A stretch of DNA of 64,000 bases, from the NCBI GenBank assembly GCA_963839175.1, contig CAWIUB010000052.1, positions 62,001-126,000 on the forward strand, read 5' to 3'. Both the position numbers and the translations under genes were made by a program. Below, piece by piece: positions 36,966 through 46,083 of this stretch (the stretch's first letter is position 1; the number at the start of each line of letters is the position of its first letter). This DNA is from CAWIUB01 sp963839175 (GTDB lineage Bacteria; Actinomycetota; Actinomycetes; Mycobacteriales; Jatrophihabitantaceae). The notes beneath the pieces are model-generated. The model was given only the letters and a program-made list of their open reading frames with translations. It did no database searches and was not told the DNA's origin.

Positions 36966-37039
36966 CTCGTTCCCTCAGGAGACTGTCTTGATGACACCCG
37001 TCTAATCTGCCGGCGGTCACCGTCCACCGCTGATTGCAG

Positions 37040-38029
37040 CTAAGCCCCGGGTCCGATCTGGATCGATACTCGTCCCTCGATCTGGTTGCGGGTTATCGCG
37101 CGAAGGGCGTCGGCGCCGTCCCGCAGCGGGATCCTCGCACCGACTCGTGGGGCGAGCCGTGCCTGGCCGATCATCGCGTTCAGTTCTCGGGCCATGAACA
37201 ACCCATAGCCGGGATTGACATCGGTCACGAACTCGCGCCAGGCCGCACCAAGCACGGAGATGTTGCGCAGCAGTAGACGATTCATCCTCAGCTGCGGGAT
37301 CTCCCCCGAGGCGAATCCCACGATCACCAGTCGGCCTTCGGGCGCGACCGCTCGCACACTCTGGTCGAATCGCGCACCGCCGACCGGATCAATCAGCACG
37401 TCCACGCCACGGCCGTTCGTCAAAGTCCGCGCGGCTTCGACCCAATCGAGGCCCGGCGACAGCACCTCGTCAGCGCCCGCTTCCCGCGCGGCTCGCTGCC
37501 GCACCGGCGAACTGGCCACCGCGATCACGCGCGCGCCCAGCGCCTTGGCCACCTGGATCATCGCCTGCCCAAGCCCGCCCCCGGCGCCGTGCACCAGCAC
37601 GACCTCACCGACGGCGAGTTGAGCCCGACGGACCAAGGCGAAGTACGCGCTGTGATAGTTGACGACCAGCGCGCCATTGTTCCAATGTTCTGGGTCGTCC
37701 GGTGCCGGATAGACCTGACCGGGGGACACCGAAACAACCTCGGCGCAGGCACCGTGCACGCCGGTGAGCGCGACGACTCGCTGCCCAGGGCGCCAGGGTG
37801 AGTTGGCCAGGGCTTCGCGCACGATGCCGGACAATTCCATCCCTGGCACGAACGGCAGTGCGGGTCGAACCTGATAGCCACCCCGTGCGATCAACGCGTC
37901 AGGAAAGCCCAAACCAGCCGCCTGCACGTCGATCAGGACGCCATTTGAATTGTCGGGCACCTCGATGTCGCGCACCTGGATCGCTGCTGGATCGTCAAAC
38001 GCCGCCACGATCAACGCCTTCATCGCCAT
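37040..38029 (-). CDS. Quinone oxidoreductase-like MDR protein
   Basis: A 329-aa zinc-free medium-chain dehydrogenase/reductase: VQAAGLGFPDALIARGGYQ, PFVPGMELSGIV and the NADPH-binding VLVHGAGGGLGQAMIQVAKALGA. It is typical of NADPH:quinone oxidoreductases. It starts 10 bp after the XRE gene on the same strand, probably one operon. Confidence 0.85.
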   Translation of the reverse strand: MAMKALIVAAFDDPAAIQVRDIEVPDNSNGVLIDVQAAGLGFPDALIARGGYQVRPALPFVPGMELSGIVREALANSPWRPGQRVVALTGVHGACAEVVSVSPGQVYPAPDDPEHWNNGALVVNYHSAYFALVRRAQLAVGEVVLVHGAGGGLGQAMIQVAKALGARVIAVASSPVRQRAAREAGADEVLSPGLDWVEAARTLTNGRGVDVLIDPVGGARFDQSVRAVAPEGRLVIVGFASGEIPQLRMNRLLLRNISVLGAAWREFVTDVNPGYGLFMARELNAMIGQARLAPRVGARIPLRDGADALRAITRNQIEGRVSIQIGPGA

Positions 38030-38039
38030 CTGTTGGCCA

Positions 38040-38885
38040 TTAGCCGATGTAGGTCTTGGCGACCGCCGCTATTCGGCCGATCGAATTCTTCGGGCTCAGG
38101 GCGATGCCCCGCAGCTGATCGAAGACTCGGTGATAGCGGGCGAGATCGCTGGCTCTCTGGAGATAGCGCTCGGCGCTCAGCTCTTCGACGTAGACCATGT
38201 CGGACACCGCTTCGTCGAACTGCATGATCGTGAACGTGCTGTTCAGTGCGGGGTGCGCGCCCGCCTCGAATCCGAGCACTCGGATGTCGATGTTGGCCTG
38301 CTTGGCGCTATCGACCAGACTCTCGAGCTGCTCGCTCATGACCGGGCGGCCGCCGACCACGCGGCGCAGCGCACTTTCGTCGATGATCGCCTGAAACCGA
38401 ACGGGGTCGTCGCCGCCGAGACGACGTTGCCGCGTGAGGCGAGATTCGAGCAGCTGCTCGACCTTCGCGTTGGAGTCTGGATGGGTCGCTTCCAGGATCG
38501 CTCGGGCATAGTGCTCTGTCTGTAGCAGGCCCGGGACGATGTCCGACTTGTAGTCGCAGATTGATGCCGCAGCTGCCTCAAGACCGAGGAACGTCGAATA
38601 CGGCATGTCGGGCTGCTGCCACCACGACGATTCCTCACTCTGCTTGGCGAGACTCATCAGATGGTCGCACTCGTCCGCGGGCAGGCCGTAGACATCGCAC
38701 AGATCACGAACGTCGCGGAGCCTGGCGCCTCTGGCGCCCGTTTCAATACGGCTGATCTTGGTCGGTGAAACCAAGAGCTGCAGAGCTACCTGCTCGATAG
38801 ACATGTCCGCGTCCTGACGAAGCTGCCGGAGCTTCGCGGCGAGCTCGCGGCGACGAAGGGTGGGGTTCACTTTATGCGACATCAT
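38040..38885 (-). CDS. XRE regulator with DUF5753-type C-terminus
   Basis: A 281-aa protein. The N-terminal HTH (LRQLRQDADMSIEQVALQLL and VSPTKISRIETGARG) is followed by the DUF5753 domain: IVPGLLQTEHYARAIL, RLTRQRRL, and ELSAERYLQRASDLARYHRV at the end. Such regulators are abundant in actinomycetes and often pair with a small DUF397 gene; none is seen here. Instead an MDR oxidoreductase follows. Confidence 0.88.
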   Translation of the reverse strand: MMSHKVNPTLRRRELAAKLRQLRQDADMSIEQVALQLLVSPTKISRIETGARGARLRDVRDLCDVYGLPADECDHLMSLAKQSEESSWWQQPDMPYSTFLGLEAAAASICDYKSDIVPGLLQTEHYARAILEATHPDSNAKVEQLLESRLTRQRRLGGDDPVRFQAIIDESALRRVVGGRPVMSEQLESLVDSAKQANIDIRVLGFEAGAHPALNSTFTIMQFDEAVSDMVYVEELSAERYLQRASDLARYHRVFDQLRGIALSPKNSIGRIAAVAKTYIG

Positions 38886-39280
38886 CGAATCGCCCCTCTC
38901 ATACCAGGATGGGCAATTACCATTGCACCTGCGGTTGGCACCTACCTCATGAATCTGTCGCTGTCACTTGCCAATAGCTGTCCGCAAGCGCATTCTTACA
39001 GCATGGGTGGACCGCCGATCAAGGGCACACGCCGGACGGCTGTCCGCCCCTAACGCTCCGGAGCGGACGGAGGTGGTCGGTAAGGGACCTCCCATAGCCG
39101 CTCACGTGGTAATTCGCCGCCCGCGCAACGGGTTTCAGCGTTGCTACCCAGGTTGCAGCGGCGCGGCCGCAGACATGCGAGCGCCCCCGGGTATCGATTT
39201 CGCAGCGACACCGAGGGCACCCGCAACTCCTCGACGAACCACCCCACGGGCAGCTGCAACTGCCTAGATGGGAGCCCGTC
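38886..39280. other. Intergenic region, no gene recognised
   Basis: 395 bp between the XRE regulator and the small membrane protein. An open frame on the plus strand (38968-39267) encodes low-complexity Arg/Pro/Ala sequence and is not credible. The first 100 bp is the least GC-rich part and probably carries the XRE promoter. I see no RNA gene. Confidence 0.4.
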
Positions 39281-39637
39281 ATGCCAACGGTACCTCTCTT
39301 GGTGATCACCGCGGAAGCCCTCGCCGCAGCGGCACCGCGCAGGCCTGCCGACGCGGCGCGAGCGATCGCGGACTCTGCCACGGTCGCCGTTGTCGTAACG
39401 GCGATGCTGCTCATCGCAGCTGTCGGCGTGCTCACCTCGGCGGTGGGAGCACTGGCGATCGTCATCCGAGCAGCGGCGTTGATCTTCCGCATGCTGCTGG
39501 TGATGATCGTCGTGATCGTGCTGGTCGCTGTTCTGCTCAGCAGACGGCAGCGCGAAACACATCCGCCACCGCCGCATCCCACCCGGGCGCCTAGCGCGGG
39601 AATACTGGTCGGCGGCCACGGCTCCGAAGCGAGGTGA
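39281..39637 (+). CDS. Small membrane protein, unknown
   Basis: A 118-aa protein from ATG 39281 with GGGAG upstream. Two hydrophobic segments (about 33-60 and 62-85; VAVVVTAMLLIAAVGVLTSA and FRMLLVMIVVIVLVAVLL) are followed by a Pro/His-rich tail. No family recognised. It ends 3 bp before the LLM oxidoreductase. Confidence 0.5.
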   Translation: MPTVPLLVITAEALAAAAPRRPADAARAIADSATVAVVVTAMLLIAAVGVLTSAVGALAIVIRAAALIFRMLLVMIVVIVLVAVLLSRRQRETHPPPPHPTRAPSAGILVGGHGSEAR

Positions 39638-39640
39638 CCG

Positions 39641-40474
39641 GTGAAGTTCGCCCTCTACGCCCTGCACCGGGGCGATAACGCTCAGCCCGATCGGATGCGG
39701 GCCTGCGCGTTGACCGCCGAACGGGCCGGATTCGAGGCGCTGTGGGTCGGCGACCACATCGCTCTACCGAGGGACGCGCCCGACCCGTTCGACGAACCGC
39801 GTCTCGAGGCGATCAGCACGCTCGCCTACCTGGCAGCGGTCACCAGCCGAATCCGGCTGGGTGTCGCCGTGCTCGTCCTGCCGCAACGGCAGCCGGTGCT
39901 GCTCGCGAAACAGCTCACCACCGTCGACGTACTCAGCGCAGGGCGCCTCACGGTAGGTGTCGGAGTCGGCTACCTCGCCGCTGAGCTCGCTGCGTTCGGC
40001 GTCGACCTCAGCCACCGCGGCGCGATGACCGACGAGTTCTTGCAAGTGCTGCTGGCTCTGTGGTCGCACCGCGATCGCCACGTCGGGCGCTGGGTGTCCT
40101 TCGACGGCGTGCAGCAGTATCCGGTGCCGGCGCAGCGCCCGCACCCGCCGATCGTCGTCGGGGGTCACACCCGAGCCGGCCTGGAGCGTGCCGCGCGGGT
40201 CGGCGACGGCTGGTTCGGCTGGGAGCTCAGCGTCGACGACACCCGAGAGGCGGTCCAGACATTGCACGACCTTCGGCGGCGGCACCGCGTCGACCCGGAC
40301 AGAGCCTTCGAGATCAGTATCGTCGCCGACCGACCCGTCACGCCCGAGCTGGTCAAGCGTTACGCCGCCGCCGGCGTCCACCGGTTGGTGCTCGTACCCC
40401 CAGCGATGACCGCTGAGGCTACCGACGCGGTCATCGACCGCGCCGCCACCGAACTCATCCCCACCTCCAGTTGA
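39641..40474 (+). CDS. LLM-class F420-dependent oxidoreductase
   Basis: A 277-aa TIM-barrel flavin/F420 enzyme: ERAGFEALWVGDHIALP, RIRLGVAVLVLPQRQPVLLAKQLTTVDVLS, GRLTVGVGVGYLAAELAAFG and RPHPPIVVGGHTRAGLERAA. This matches the TIGR03619-like F420-dependent group of actinobacteria; the substrate is unknown. Confidence 0.85.
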   Translation: MKFALYALHRGDNAQPDRMRACALTAERAGFEALWVGDHIALPRDAPDPFDEPRLEAISTLAYLAAVTSRIRLGVAVLVLPQRQPVLLAKQLTTVDVLSAGRLTVGVGVGYLAAELAAFGVDLSHRGAMTDEFLQVLLALWSHRDRHVGRWVSFDGVQQYPVPAQRPHPPIVVGGHTRAGLERAARVGDGWFGWELSVDDTREAVQTLHDLRRRHRVDPDRAFEISIVADRPVTPELVKRYAAAGVHRLVLVPPAMTAEATDAVIDRAATELIPTSS

Positions 40475-40484
40475 CCAGGCTGGG

Positions 40485-40673
40485 TCATCCCACCACGCAC
40501 TCGGCCAGCCAGCCGAGCAGGGCGGGCGGGTCGGTGGGTACCTGCACCCAGCGCCAGGTCGCCGTTCTGTCTGCACGCCGATGCCACACCCGCGCCTGGA
40601 CATTGCCGAGGCCGTCCGACCTGGCGTCGTACCCGTAGGCGCGGAGCGTCAGCACCGCCGACTGGCCGGTCAT
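40485..40673 (-). CDS. Small protein, second gene of a LAL-linked pair
   Basis: A 62-aa protein (MTGQSAVLTLRAYGYDARSD at the start, WHRRADRTATWRWVQVPTDP later). Its start overlaps the preceding 81-aa gene by 4 nt (40670-40673), so they are coupled. No family recognised. It lies under the promoter element at 41021-41056. Confidence 0.5.
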   Translation of the reverse strand: MTGQSAVLTLRAYGYDARSDGLGNVQARVWHRRADRTATWRWVQVPTDPPALLGWLAECVVG

Positions 40674-40915
40674 TGGACCGTCCCTCCCTGTCCCTTCCGG
40701 TCTTCATTCGGGTCCAGCCGATGCAGACTGACCAGGCAGAGCCCCAGGTCTCGGATCCTGGCGAGTAGCCCGTGCAGCGCCGGCTGATCGGCGAGCCGAC
40801 CGGAGACGACCGTCTGCCCGCCGTCGATGCGGACGTCCAGGCCGTCGAACCAGGCCGTGTCGAGGACGCCGTCGATACGGATCTCGTAGCGAGCGGGCGA
40901 TCCGGCGTCGGTCAT
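40670..40915 (-). CDS. Conserved small protein often found beside LuxR/LAL regulators
   Basis: An 81-aa protein from ATG 40915 (AGGAG 7 nt upstream): YEIRIDGVLDTAWFDGLDVR, then QTVVSGRLADQPALHGLLAR and LGLCLVSLHRLDP. Similar small proteins are common next to LAL regulators in actinobacteria, as I recall; their function is not known to me. It is the first gene behind the minus-strand copy of the 36-bp element. Confidence 0.65.
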   Translation of the reverse strand: MTDAGSPARYEIRIDGVLDTAWFDGLDVRIDGGQTVVSGRLADQPALHGLLARIRDLGLCLVSLHRLDPNEDRKGQGGTVQ

Positions 40916-40995
40916 CACATCTCCTGGCTCGCAGCAGCTGCGCTCATCGCCGATTCGCTGCACTCCTCGGTCGGTGCGCGTCTGTGTCATTCGGC

Positions 40996-41056
40996 ACGCT
41001 ACGGACGGTCCCGGGTCGAGGCGTCACCCAAAGGTGCACATCCAGGGTGGAATCTT
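40996..41056 (-). promoter_or_regulatory. 36-bp LAL-locus promoter element, copy A
   Basis: On the minus strand, 41056-41021 reads AAGATTCCACCC-N6-TGCACCTT-TGG-GTGACGC, 30 of 36 positions identical to copies B and C. A -10-like TAGCGT (41001-40996) follows GTGACG after 20 bp. It contains CAC-N6-GTG. It points toward the 81-aa and 62-aa genes, divergent from LAL1. Confidence 0.7.
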
Positions 41057-41136
41057 CGTGGCTCGCCTTGGGCACGCGGGTGCCACTGGGGTGAGGGTGA
41101 GCAGACCGAGGCCGGAGCAACCTGTCCGTGCGGGTG

Positions 41137-44081
41137 GTCGTAGTCTCGTCGAGACGGAGGATCGCTGGATGCGCGAAGCGGCAGGGTCACCGATGGCGAA
41201 GCGGCCCGCTGCGGCCTCATCCGTGGTTGCCGCGTCCGAGCGGGATGTTCTGCTGGCCACCAAGCTGTACCTGCCACGCCCGCAGCCGGGCTTCGTCCCC
41301 CGCCCGCGGCTGCTCGACCAGCTCGACGAGACGTTGACGGCGGGCGTCGTGTTGGTGAGCGCCCCGGCCGGGTTCGGCAAGACGGCCCTGCTGGCCGACT
41401 GGGTCCGGCGCGGTGAGCGGCCGGTGGGCTGGCTGTCGCTGGACGCCGGCGACAGCGACCCGGCGCGCTTCTGGCGGCACGCTGTCGCGGCGCTGGACCG
41501 GGCACGGCCGGGGCTCGCCGAGCGCGTTGCCCCGTTGCTCGGGCCACCGGCTCCGCCGTCCTTCGACGGGCTGGTGACGGCGCTGATCAACGAGCTGGCC
41601 CAGCCCGCGGATCGCGAGGTGCTGCTGGTCCTCGACGACTACCACCTGATCGACTCGCAGCCGGTGCACATGTCGCTGAGGTTCGTGCTGGAGCATTTGC
41701 CGCCGGGACTGCACGTGGTGCTGGCCAGCCGCGCCGACCCGCCGCTGCCGCTGGCCCGGCTGCGCTCCGGCGGGCAGCTGGCCGAGCTGCGCGCCGCCGA
41801 GTTGCGCTTCACGGCCGAGGAGGCGGCGGCCCTGCTGCGTGAGGCGGCCGGGCCCGATCTGCCCGAGGCCGCGGTGGTGGCGCTGGAGGCGCGCACCGAG
41901 GGGTGGGTGGCCGGGCTGCAGCTGGCCGCGCTGTCGCTGCGGGGTCAGGCGGACGTAGACGGGTTCGTGGCGGCGTTCACCGGCAGCCACCGGTTCGTGC
42001 TGGACTATCTGGCCGAGGAGGTGCTCGAACGCCAGCCGGAGCAGGTGCGCACCTTCCTGCTGGAGACCTCGCTGCTAGACCGGTTGTCGGGTGAGCTGTG
42101 TGATGCGGTCACCGGCCGGTCCGACGGCCAGGCGATGCTGGAGGCAATCGAGGCTGCCGGGCTGTTCCTGGTACCGCTGGACGAGGTGCGCGGCTGGTGG
42201 CGCTACCACCATCTGTTCGCCGACCTGCTCCGCGCCCGCCTGCAGCAGGAGCAGCCCGGCCGGGTCGCCGCGCTGCACCGCAACGCGGCGGCCTGGTGTG
42301 AGCAGCACGGGCTCGCCGACGACGCCATACGGCACGCGGTAGCCGCCGGAGATGCGGTGCGAGCGGCGCGGCTAATCGAGCGGCATTTCGATGCGCTGTT
42401 CTACCTGCGGGGCGAGGGGGCGACCGTGCAGCGATGGCTCACCGCGCTCCCGGCCGAGCTGGCCGGCTCGCGGCCACGGCTGCTGCTGGCCCAGGCGCTC
42501 TTGGCCCTCGCCAGCGGGCGCGTGGAGGCGGTCGACGCGATGCTCGATGCCGCCGAGCGCGCGTTCACAGCGGCGCCCGATGAGCCCTTCGAATCGACCG
42601 TCGGCAGGGGGAGCTGGTTGTTGAACGTGCCCGCGACGGTCACCACCCAGCGTGCTTACCTCGCCGCGCTCCGCGGCGACGCCGAGGGGACCGCCTCATT
42701 CGCGTCGCGGGCGCTAGCTGAGATAGGTGCAGACGAGTGGATGCTGGAGTCCGTAGCTCAGTGGAATCTGGCCCTCGCCGAGTGGCTGCGCGGCCGACCG
42801 GCCGAGGCTGAGCGCACGCTCTTGTCGACTGTCTCCCAGTGGCGGGCGGTCGGCGAGCGCGGCTTGGGCGCGGTGATGCGCCATCACCTCGGCCAGGTAC
42901 AGCGCGCCCAAGCCCGGCTGGACGCGGCGGACAGCACCTACCAGCAGACCCTGGCGATCACCGCGCCTCCCGACGGCCCGGCCATGCCCGGCGCGGGCGC
43001 CGCGCACGTAGGCCTGGCCGAGGTGGCGTACGAGCGGGGCGAGCTAGAGGCTGCCCTGCGGCACGTCACGGAAGGCATCCCACTGTGTCGACAGTTCGTC
43101 TACACCCCGCCGCTGGCTACGGGCTTGGCGACGCTGGCCTGGATCCGGCAGGCCACCGGTGATCCGGGCGGTGCCCTCGAGGCCATGGGTGAGGCCGGGC
43201 GGGCCGCGCCAGGCATGGCCGCCGTGACCGTTCTGCTCAACCCAATCCCGGGGCAGCGGGCCCGGCTGCTACTGGCCCAAGGCGACATCGCCGCGGCCGA
43301 GCGCTGGACCCACGAGCGCGGCCTCAACCTGGATGATGACCCGGGCTACCCGCGGGAGCCGGAGTATCTGGTGCTGGCGCGGGTGCTGCTCGCGCAACAC
43401 CGCCCTGCTGAGGCACTGCAGCTGCTGGCGCGGCTGCACGCCGCGGCGGCTGCCCAACAACGGACTGGCAGCCTCATCGAGGTTCTCGCGCTGCAGGCGC
43501 TGGCGCTGGCGGCCAGCGGCGACGACCCTGCCGCGGTGGACGCCCTGGCCGAGGCGCTCACCCTCGGCTGCCCCCAGGGCTACGTCCGGGTGTTCGCCGA
43601 CGAAGGCGCGCCGATGCGGGCCCTGCTCGGCCGGCTGGTCGCGGCCCAGCGGACCGAGCACGCCACCGCCCGCGCCGTCCCACTCGACTACCTGGCCCGG
43701 CTGCTGCAGGCGTTCGACGAGCAGCACACCGAGCCGGGCACCGGGCGAGCCACGGCAGCGCTGCCCGGTCTGATTGAGCCGCTGACCGCCCGCGAGGTGG
43801 AGGTGCTCGCGCTGCTGGCCGCGGGCAAATCAAACCCCCGCATCGCCGAGGACCTCGTGATCACCCTCGACACCGTCAAGAAGCACGTCAGCCACCTGCT
43901 CAGCAAACTCGGCGCGACCAACCGCACCGAGGCCGTCACCCGCGGACGGCAACTCGGGCTGATCGGCTAACCGGCGACACCTACCTCCCTCCCCGCTGGC
44001 ACCGTCGTGCCCGCCGCGGGCCGGACTGGGCGGCACCAGCCGCCAAAGATTCCACCCCACAGGTGCACCTTCGAGTGACGC
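41137..44081 (+). repeat. Direct repeat copy 1 (leader, LAL1 gene and 3' element)
   Basis: Matches 50163-53133 from the leader (GTCGTAG onward) through the whole regulator gene to the element copy at 44046-44081. Similarity is highest in the first ~1.2 kb and the last ~0.3 kb of the gene and lower in the middle. The two copies are in the same orientation, 9.0 kb apart start to start. Confidence 0.9.
41193..43970 (+). CDS. LAL-type LuxR-family ATP-dependent regulator 1
   Basis: A 925-aa MalT-like protein. The N-terminal STAND ATPase has Walker A APAGFGKT at 57-64 and LLVLDDYHLIDSQ as Walker B region. A long TPR-like helical middle follows, and the C-terminal LuxR HTH is LTAREVEVLALLAAGKSNPR and TLDTVKKHVSHLLSKLG. 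ATG 41193 was chosen because it aligns with the paralogue's ATG 50218 and the two reading frames agree only from there; an earlier ATG (41169) is in frame here but not in the paralogue. Likely ligand-activated; the ligand is unknown. Confidence 0.9.
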   Translation: MAKRPAAASSVVAASERDVLLATKLYLPRPQPGFVPRPRLLDQLDETLTAGVVLVSAPAGFGKTALLADWVRRGERPVGWLSLDAGDSDPARFWRHAVAALDRARPGLAERVAPLLGPPAPPSFDGLVTALINELAQPADREVLLVLDDYHLIDSQPVHMSLRFVLEHLPPGLHVVLASRADPPLPLARLRSGGQLAELRAAELRFTAEEAAALLREAAGPDLPEAAVVALEARTEGWVAGLQLAALSLRGQADVDGFVAAFTGSHRFVLDYLAEEVLERQPEQVRTFLLETSLLDRLSGELCDAVTGRSDGQAMLEAIEAAGLFLVPLDEVRGWWRYHHLFADLLRARLQQEQPGRVAALHRNAAAWCEQHGLADDAIRHAVAAGDAVRAARLIERHFDALFYLRGEGATVQRWLTALPAELAGSRPRLLLAQALLALASGRVEAVDAMLDAAERAFTAAPDEPFESTVGRGSWLLNVPATVTTQRAYLAALRGDAEGTASFASRALAEIGADEWMLESVAQWNLALAEWLRGRPAEAERTLLSTVSQWRAVGERGLGAVMRHHLGQVQRAQARLDAADSTYQQTLAITAPPDGPAMPGAGAAHVGLAEVAYERGELEAALRHVTEGIPLCRQFVYTPPLATGLATLAWIRQATGDPGGALEAMGEAGRAAPGMAAVTVLLNPIPGQRARLLLAQGDIAAAERWTHERGLNLDDDPGYPREPEYLVLARVLLAQHRPAEALQLLARLHAAAAAQQRTGSLIEVLALQALALAASGDDPAAVDALAEALTLGCPQGYVRVFADEGAPMRALLGRLVAAQRTEHATARAVPLDYLARLLQAFDEQHTEPGTGRATAALPGLIEPLTAREVEVLALLAAGKSNPRIAEDLVITLDTVKKHVSHLLSKLGATNRTEAVTRGRQLGLIG

Positions 44082-44107
44082 CCACGCCAGCCACCGGCTC
44101 CTACCGT
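44046..44107 (+). promoter_or_regulatory. 36-bp LAL-locus promoter element, copy B
   Basis: 44046-44081 reads AAGATTCCACCC-CACAGG-TGCACCTT-CGA-GTGACGC, identical to copy C over all 36 positions. A -10-like TACCGT lies at 44102-44107, 21 bp after GTGACG. It precedes whiB by about 85 bp. Confidence 0.7.
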
Positions 44108-44166
44108 CCTCAGCGAACCAATCCCAACCACCCGCCAACCATGCAGCGACGAAGGAGACGACCGAC

Positions 44167-44493
44167 GTGTCGATCAACCGCCCGGCCGAGCCCGGTTCGG
44201 TCACCAGGCCGACCGCCGTGCTCAGGCCAGCACTCGACCCGATCGGGCGACGTGCCCCAGCGGATCTGCCGTGCGGGAAGGACCCGGATCTGTGGTTCGC
44301 CGACATGCCGGGGCAGCTGGAGTTGGCCAAGGCGTTCTGCGCCGACTGCCCGGCCCGGGTCGCCTGCCTGGCCGGAGCGCTGCGCCGGCGGGAGCCCTGG
44401 GGTGTCTGGGGCGGAGAGATCTTTGTCCAAGGCCGGATCGTCGCCCGCAAACGGCAGCCCGGCCGTCCCCGCAGGTCGGACGTCGCCGCATGA
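44167..44493 (+). CDS. WhiB-family iron-sulfur regulator with AT-hook-like tail
   Basis: A 108-aa protein from GTG 44167 (AAGGAG upstream). Four [4Fe-4S] ligands C36, C58, C61 and C67 are followed by the turn GVWGGE (79-84) and a basic end, RKRQPGRPRRS, similar to the AT-hook of WhiB7. WhiB7 activates drug-resistance genes through SigA. The DHA2 efflux pump 67 bp downstream fits that role. Assignment to the WhiB7 group is tentative. Confidence 0.85.
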   Translation: MSINRPAEPGSVTRPTAVLRPALDPIGRRAPADLPCGKDPDLWFADMPGQLELAKAFCADCPARVACLAGALRRREPWGVWGGEIFVQGRIVARKRQPGRPRRSDVAA

Positions 44494-44560
44494 ACACCCC
44501 GGCATCACCCAGGAAACCGAAACGTCCGGCCAAGACCCATCTCATCGGAGGCTTCTCGAT

Positions 44561-46036
44561 ATGACTGCAGTAACCGTACAACCGTCCTTTCTAGGGACGC
44601 GCCGCGGCAAGCTGACGCTCGCCTTGCTGGCCGCGGTCGCGTTCCTCGACTTCGTCGATGCGTCGATCGTGAACATCGCGCTACCCGATATCCGCGAGGA
44701 CTTGCACTTCTCGGTGCAGGACCTGCAGTGGGTGCTCAGCGGCTACCTGCTCACCTACGGCGGCTTCATGCTCCTCGGCGGAAGAGCCGGCGACTTACTC
44801 GGCCGCCGCCGGGTCCTGGTCACTGGGACCTCGGTGTTCGCGATCTCCTCGCTGATCGGCGGGTTCGCCGGAAGCGCGGGCGTCCTGGTAGGCGCCCGTC
44901 TCTCGCAGGGCCTGGGCGCAGCGTTGATGCTGCCCGCCGCGCTGTCGTTGTTGACGACAAACTTCAAGGAAGGCAAAGACCGCAACACGGCGCTCGGCAT
45001 CTGGGGCGGCGTGGCCGGACTCGCCTCCGCCGCCGGGGTGTTCCTCGGCGGCGTGCTGACCGAGGGGCCCGGCTGGCGGTGGGTGCTGTTCGTCAATCCC
45101 CCAATCGCCGTGGTCCTGCTCGGTGCGATCTTCTGGCTGATCCCCGGTGAGCGCCGCCGCGCGCCGCTCGCGAACTTCGACCTCGTCGGCACCGTGCTGG
45201 TTACCGGCGGAATGCTGCTGCTCGTCTTCGCGTTGGTGAAGGCACCCGACCAGGGCTGGGGCTCAGGGCGCACGATCGGCGAGCTCGCCGGGGCGGGCGT
45301 GTTGCTGGCCGCGTTCGTGGCCAACGAGCAGCGCAGCCGCAACCCGCTCGTTCCGCTGTCGATCTTCCGGGTGCGTGGGCTGGCCGCTGCGGACGTCACG
45401 ATGCTGATCGCCGCAGCGGGTTTGATCTCGATGTTCTTCTTCCTGACCCTCTACATGCAGAACGTGCTGGGCTACTCGCCGCTCGAGACCGGCGCTGCCT
45501 ACTTGCCGTTCACCGTGGGCGTGGCCGTAGCGGCCGGCGTCTCGTCGCAACTGATGGCCAAGATCGGGGCCCGGCCGCTGATCGTCGGTGGAGCGGTGAT
45601 CGGCGCCGGTGGCCTGTACTACCTGTCCCGGATCCCAGTCGACGGCTCGTACGTCACCGACCTGTTCCCGGGCATGATGATCGTGTCGCTGGGCCTCGGC
45701 GCGATGTTCGTGGCGGTCACCACCGCGGCGAACGCCGGCGTGCCCGCCGACAAGGCCGGGCTGGCCGCCGCGCTCGTTAACGCCTCGCAGCAGGTGGGCG
45801 GCGCGCTCGGGCTCGCGATCTTCTCGGCGATCGCCACGGCGCGTACCACGCATCTGCTCGGCACGCACACCCCGGTACCGCAGGCCTTGACCTCGGGCTT
45901 CCACCAGGCGCTGCTGGCCGAATGCTTCTTCGTGGTGGCCACCGCGCTCATCGCGCTGCGCACCAGCAACGCCCGCGGCGAGGTACAGCAACTGGTCGCC
46001 GAATCGCAGGCCGAGCCGGCGGTCGAGCTCGTCTGA
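44561..46036 (+). CDS. DHA2-family multidrug efflux MFS transporter
   Basis: A 491-aa protein with 14 predicted membrane helices. FLDFVDASIVNIALPDIRED is motif D1, the A-motif is GGRAGDLLGRRRVL, and GAALMLPAALSLLTTNF the C-type region. This is the EmrB/QacA family, proton-driven export of drugs or dyes. ATG 44561 follows GGAG by about 10 nt. Probably transcribed with whiB. Confidence 0.88.
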   Translation: MTAVTVQPSFLGTRRGKLTLALLAAVAFLDFVDASIVNIALPDIREDLHFSVQDLQWVLSGYLLTYGGFMLLGGRAGDLLGRRRVLVTGTSVFAISSLIGGFAGSAGVLVGARLSQGLGAALMLPAALSLLTTNFKEGKDRNTALGIWGGVAGLASAAGVFLGGVLTEGPGWRWVLFVNPPIAVVLLGAIFWLIPGERRRAPLANFDLVGTVLVTGGMLLLVFALVKAPDQGWGSGRTIGELAGAGVLLAAFVANEQRSRNPLVPLSIFRVRGLAAADVTMLIAAAGLISMFFFLTLYMQNVLGYSPLETGAAYLPFTVGVAVAAGVSSQLMAKIGARPLIVGGAVIGAGGLYYLSRIPVDGSYVTDLFPGMMIVSLGLGAMFVAVTTAANAGVPADKAGLAAALVNASQQVGGALGLAIFSAIATARTTHLLGTHTPVPQALTSGFHQALLAECFFVVATALIALRTSNARGEVQQLVAESQAEPAVELV

Positions 46037-46083
46037 CCCTCGGCACCTACCGCCCATCTGACCGACCAATGTTTGGAGTCCAC

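Noticed and set aside
38968..39267. 99-aa plus-strand frame in a long intergenic region
   Set aside because: Low-complexity Arg/Pro/Ala sequence with no Shine-Dalgarno or homology.
39050..39757. Minus-strand frames opposite the small membrane protein
   Set aside because: The plus-strand frame has a Shine-Dalgarno site and membrane helices; the opposite frames are Arg/Ser/Ala-rich shadows.
40974..43970. 998-aa version of LAL1
   Set aside because: The additional N-terminus would include the divergent promoter element; the paralogue aligns in frame only from ATG 41193.
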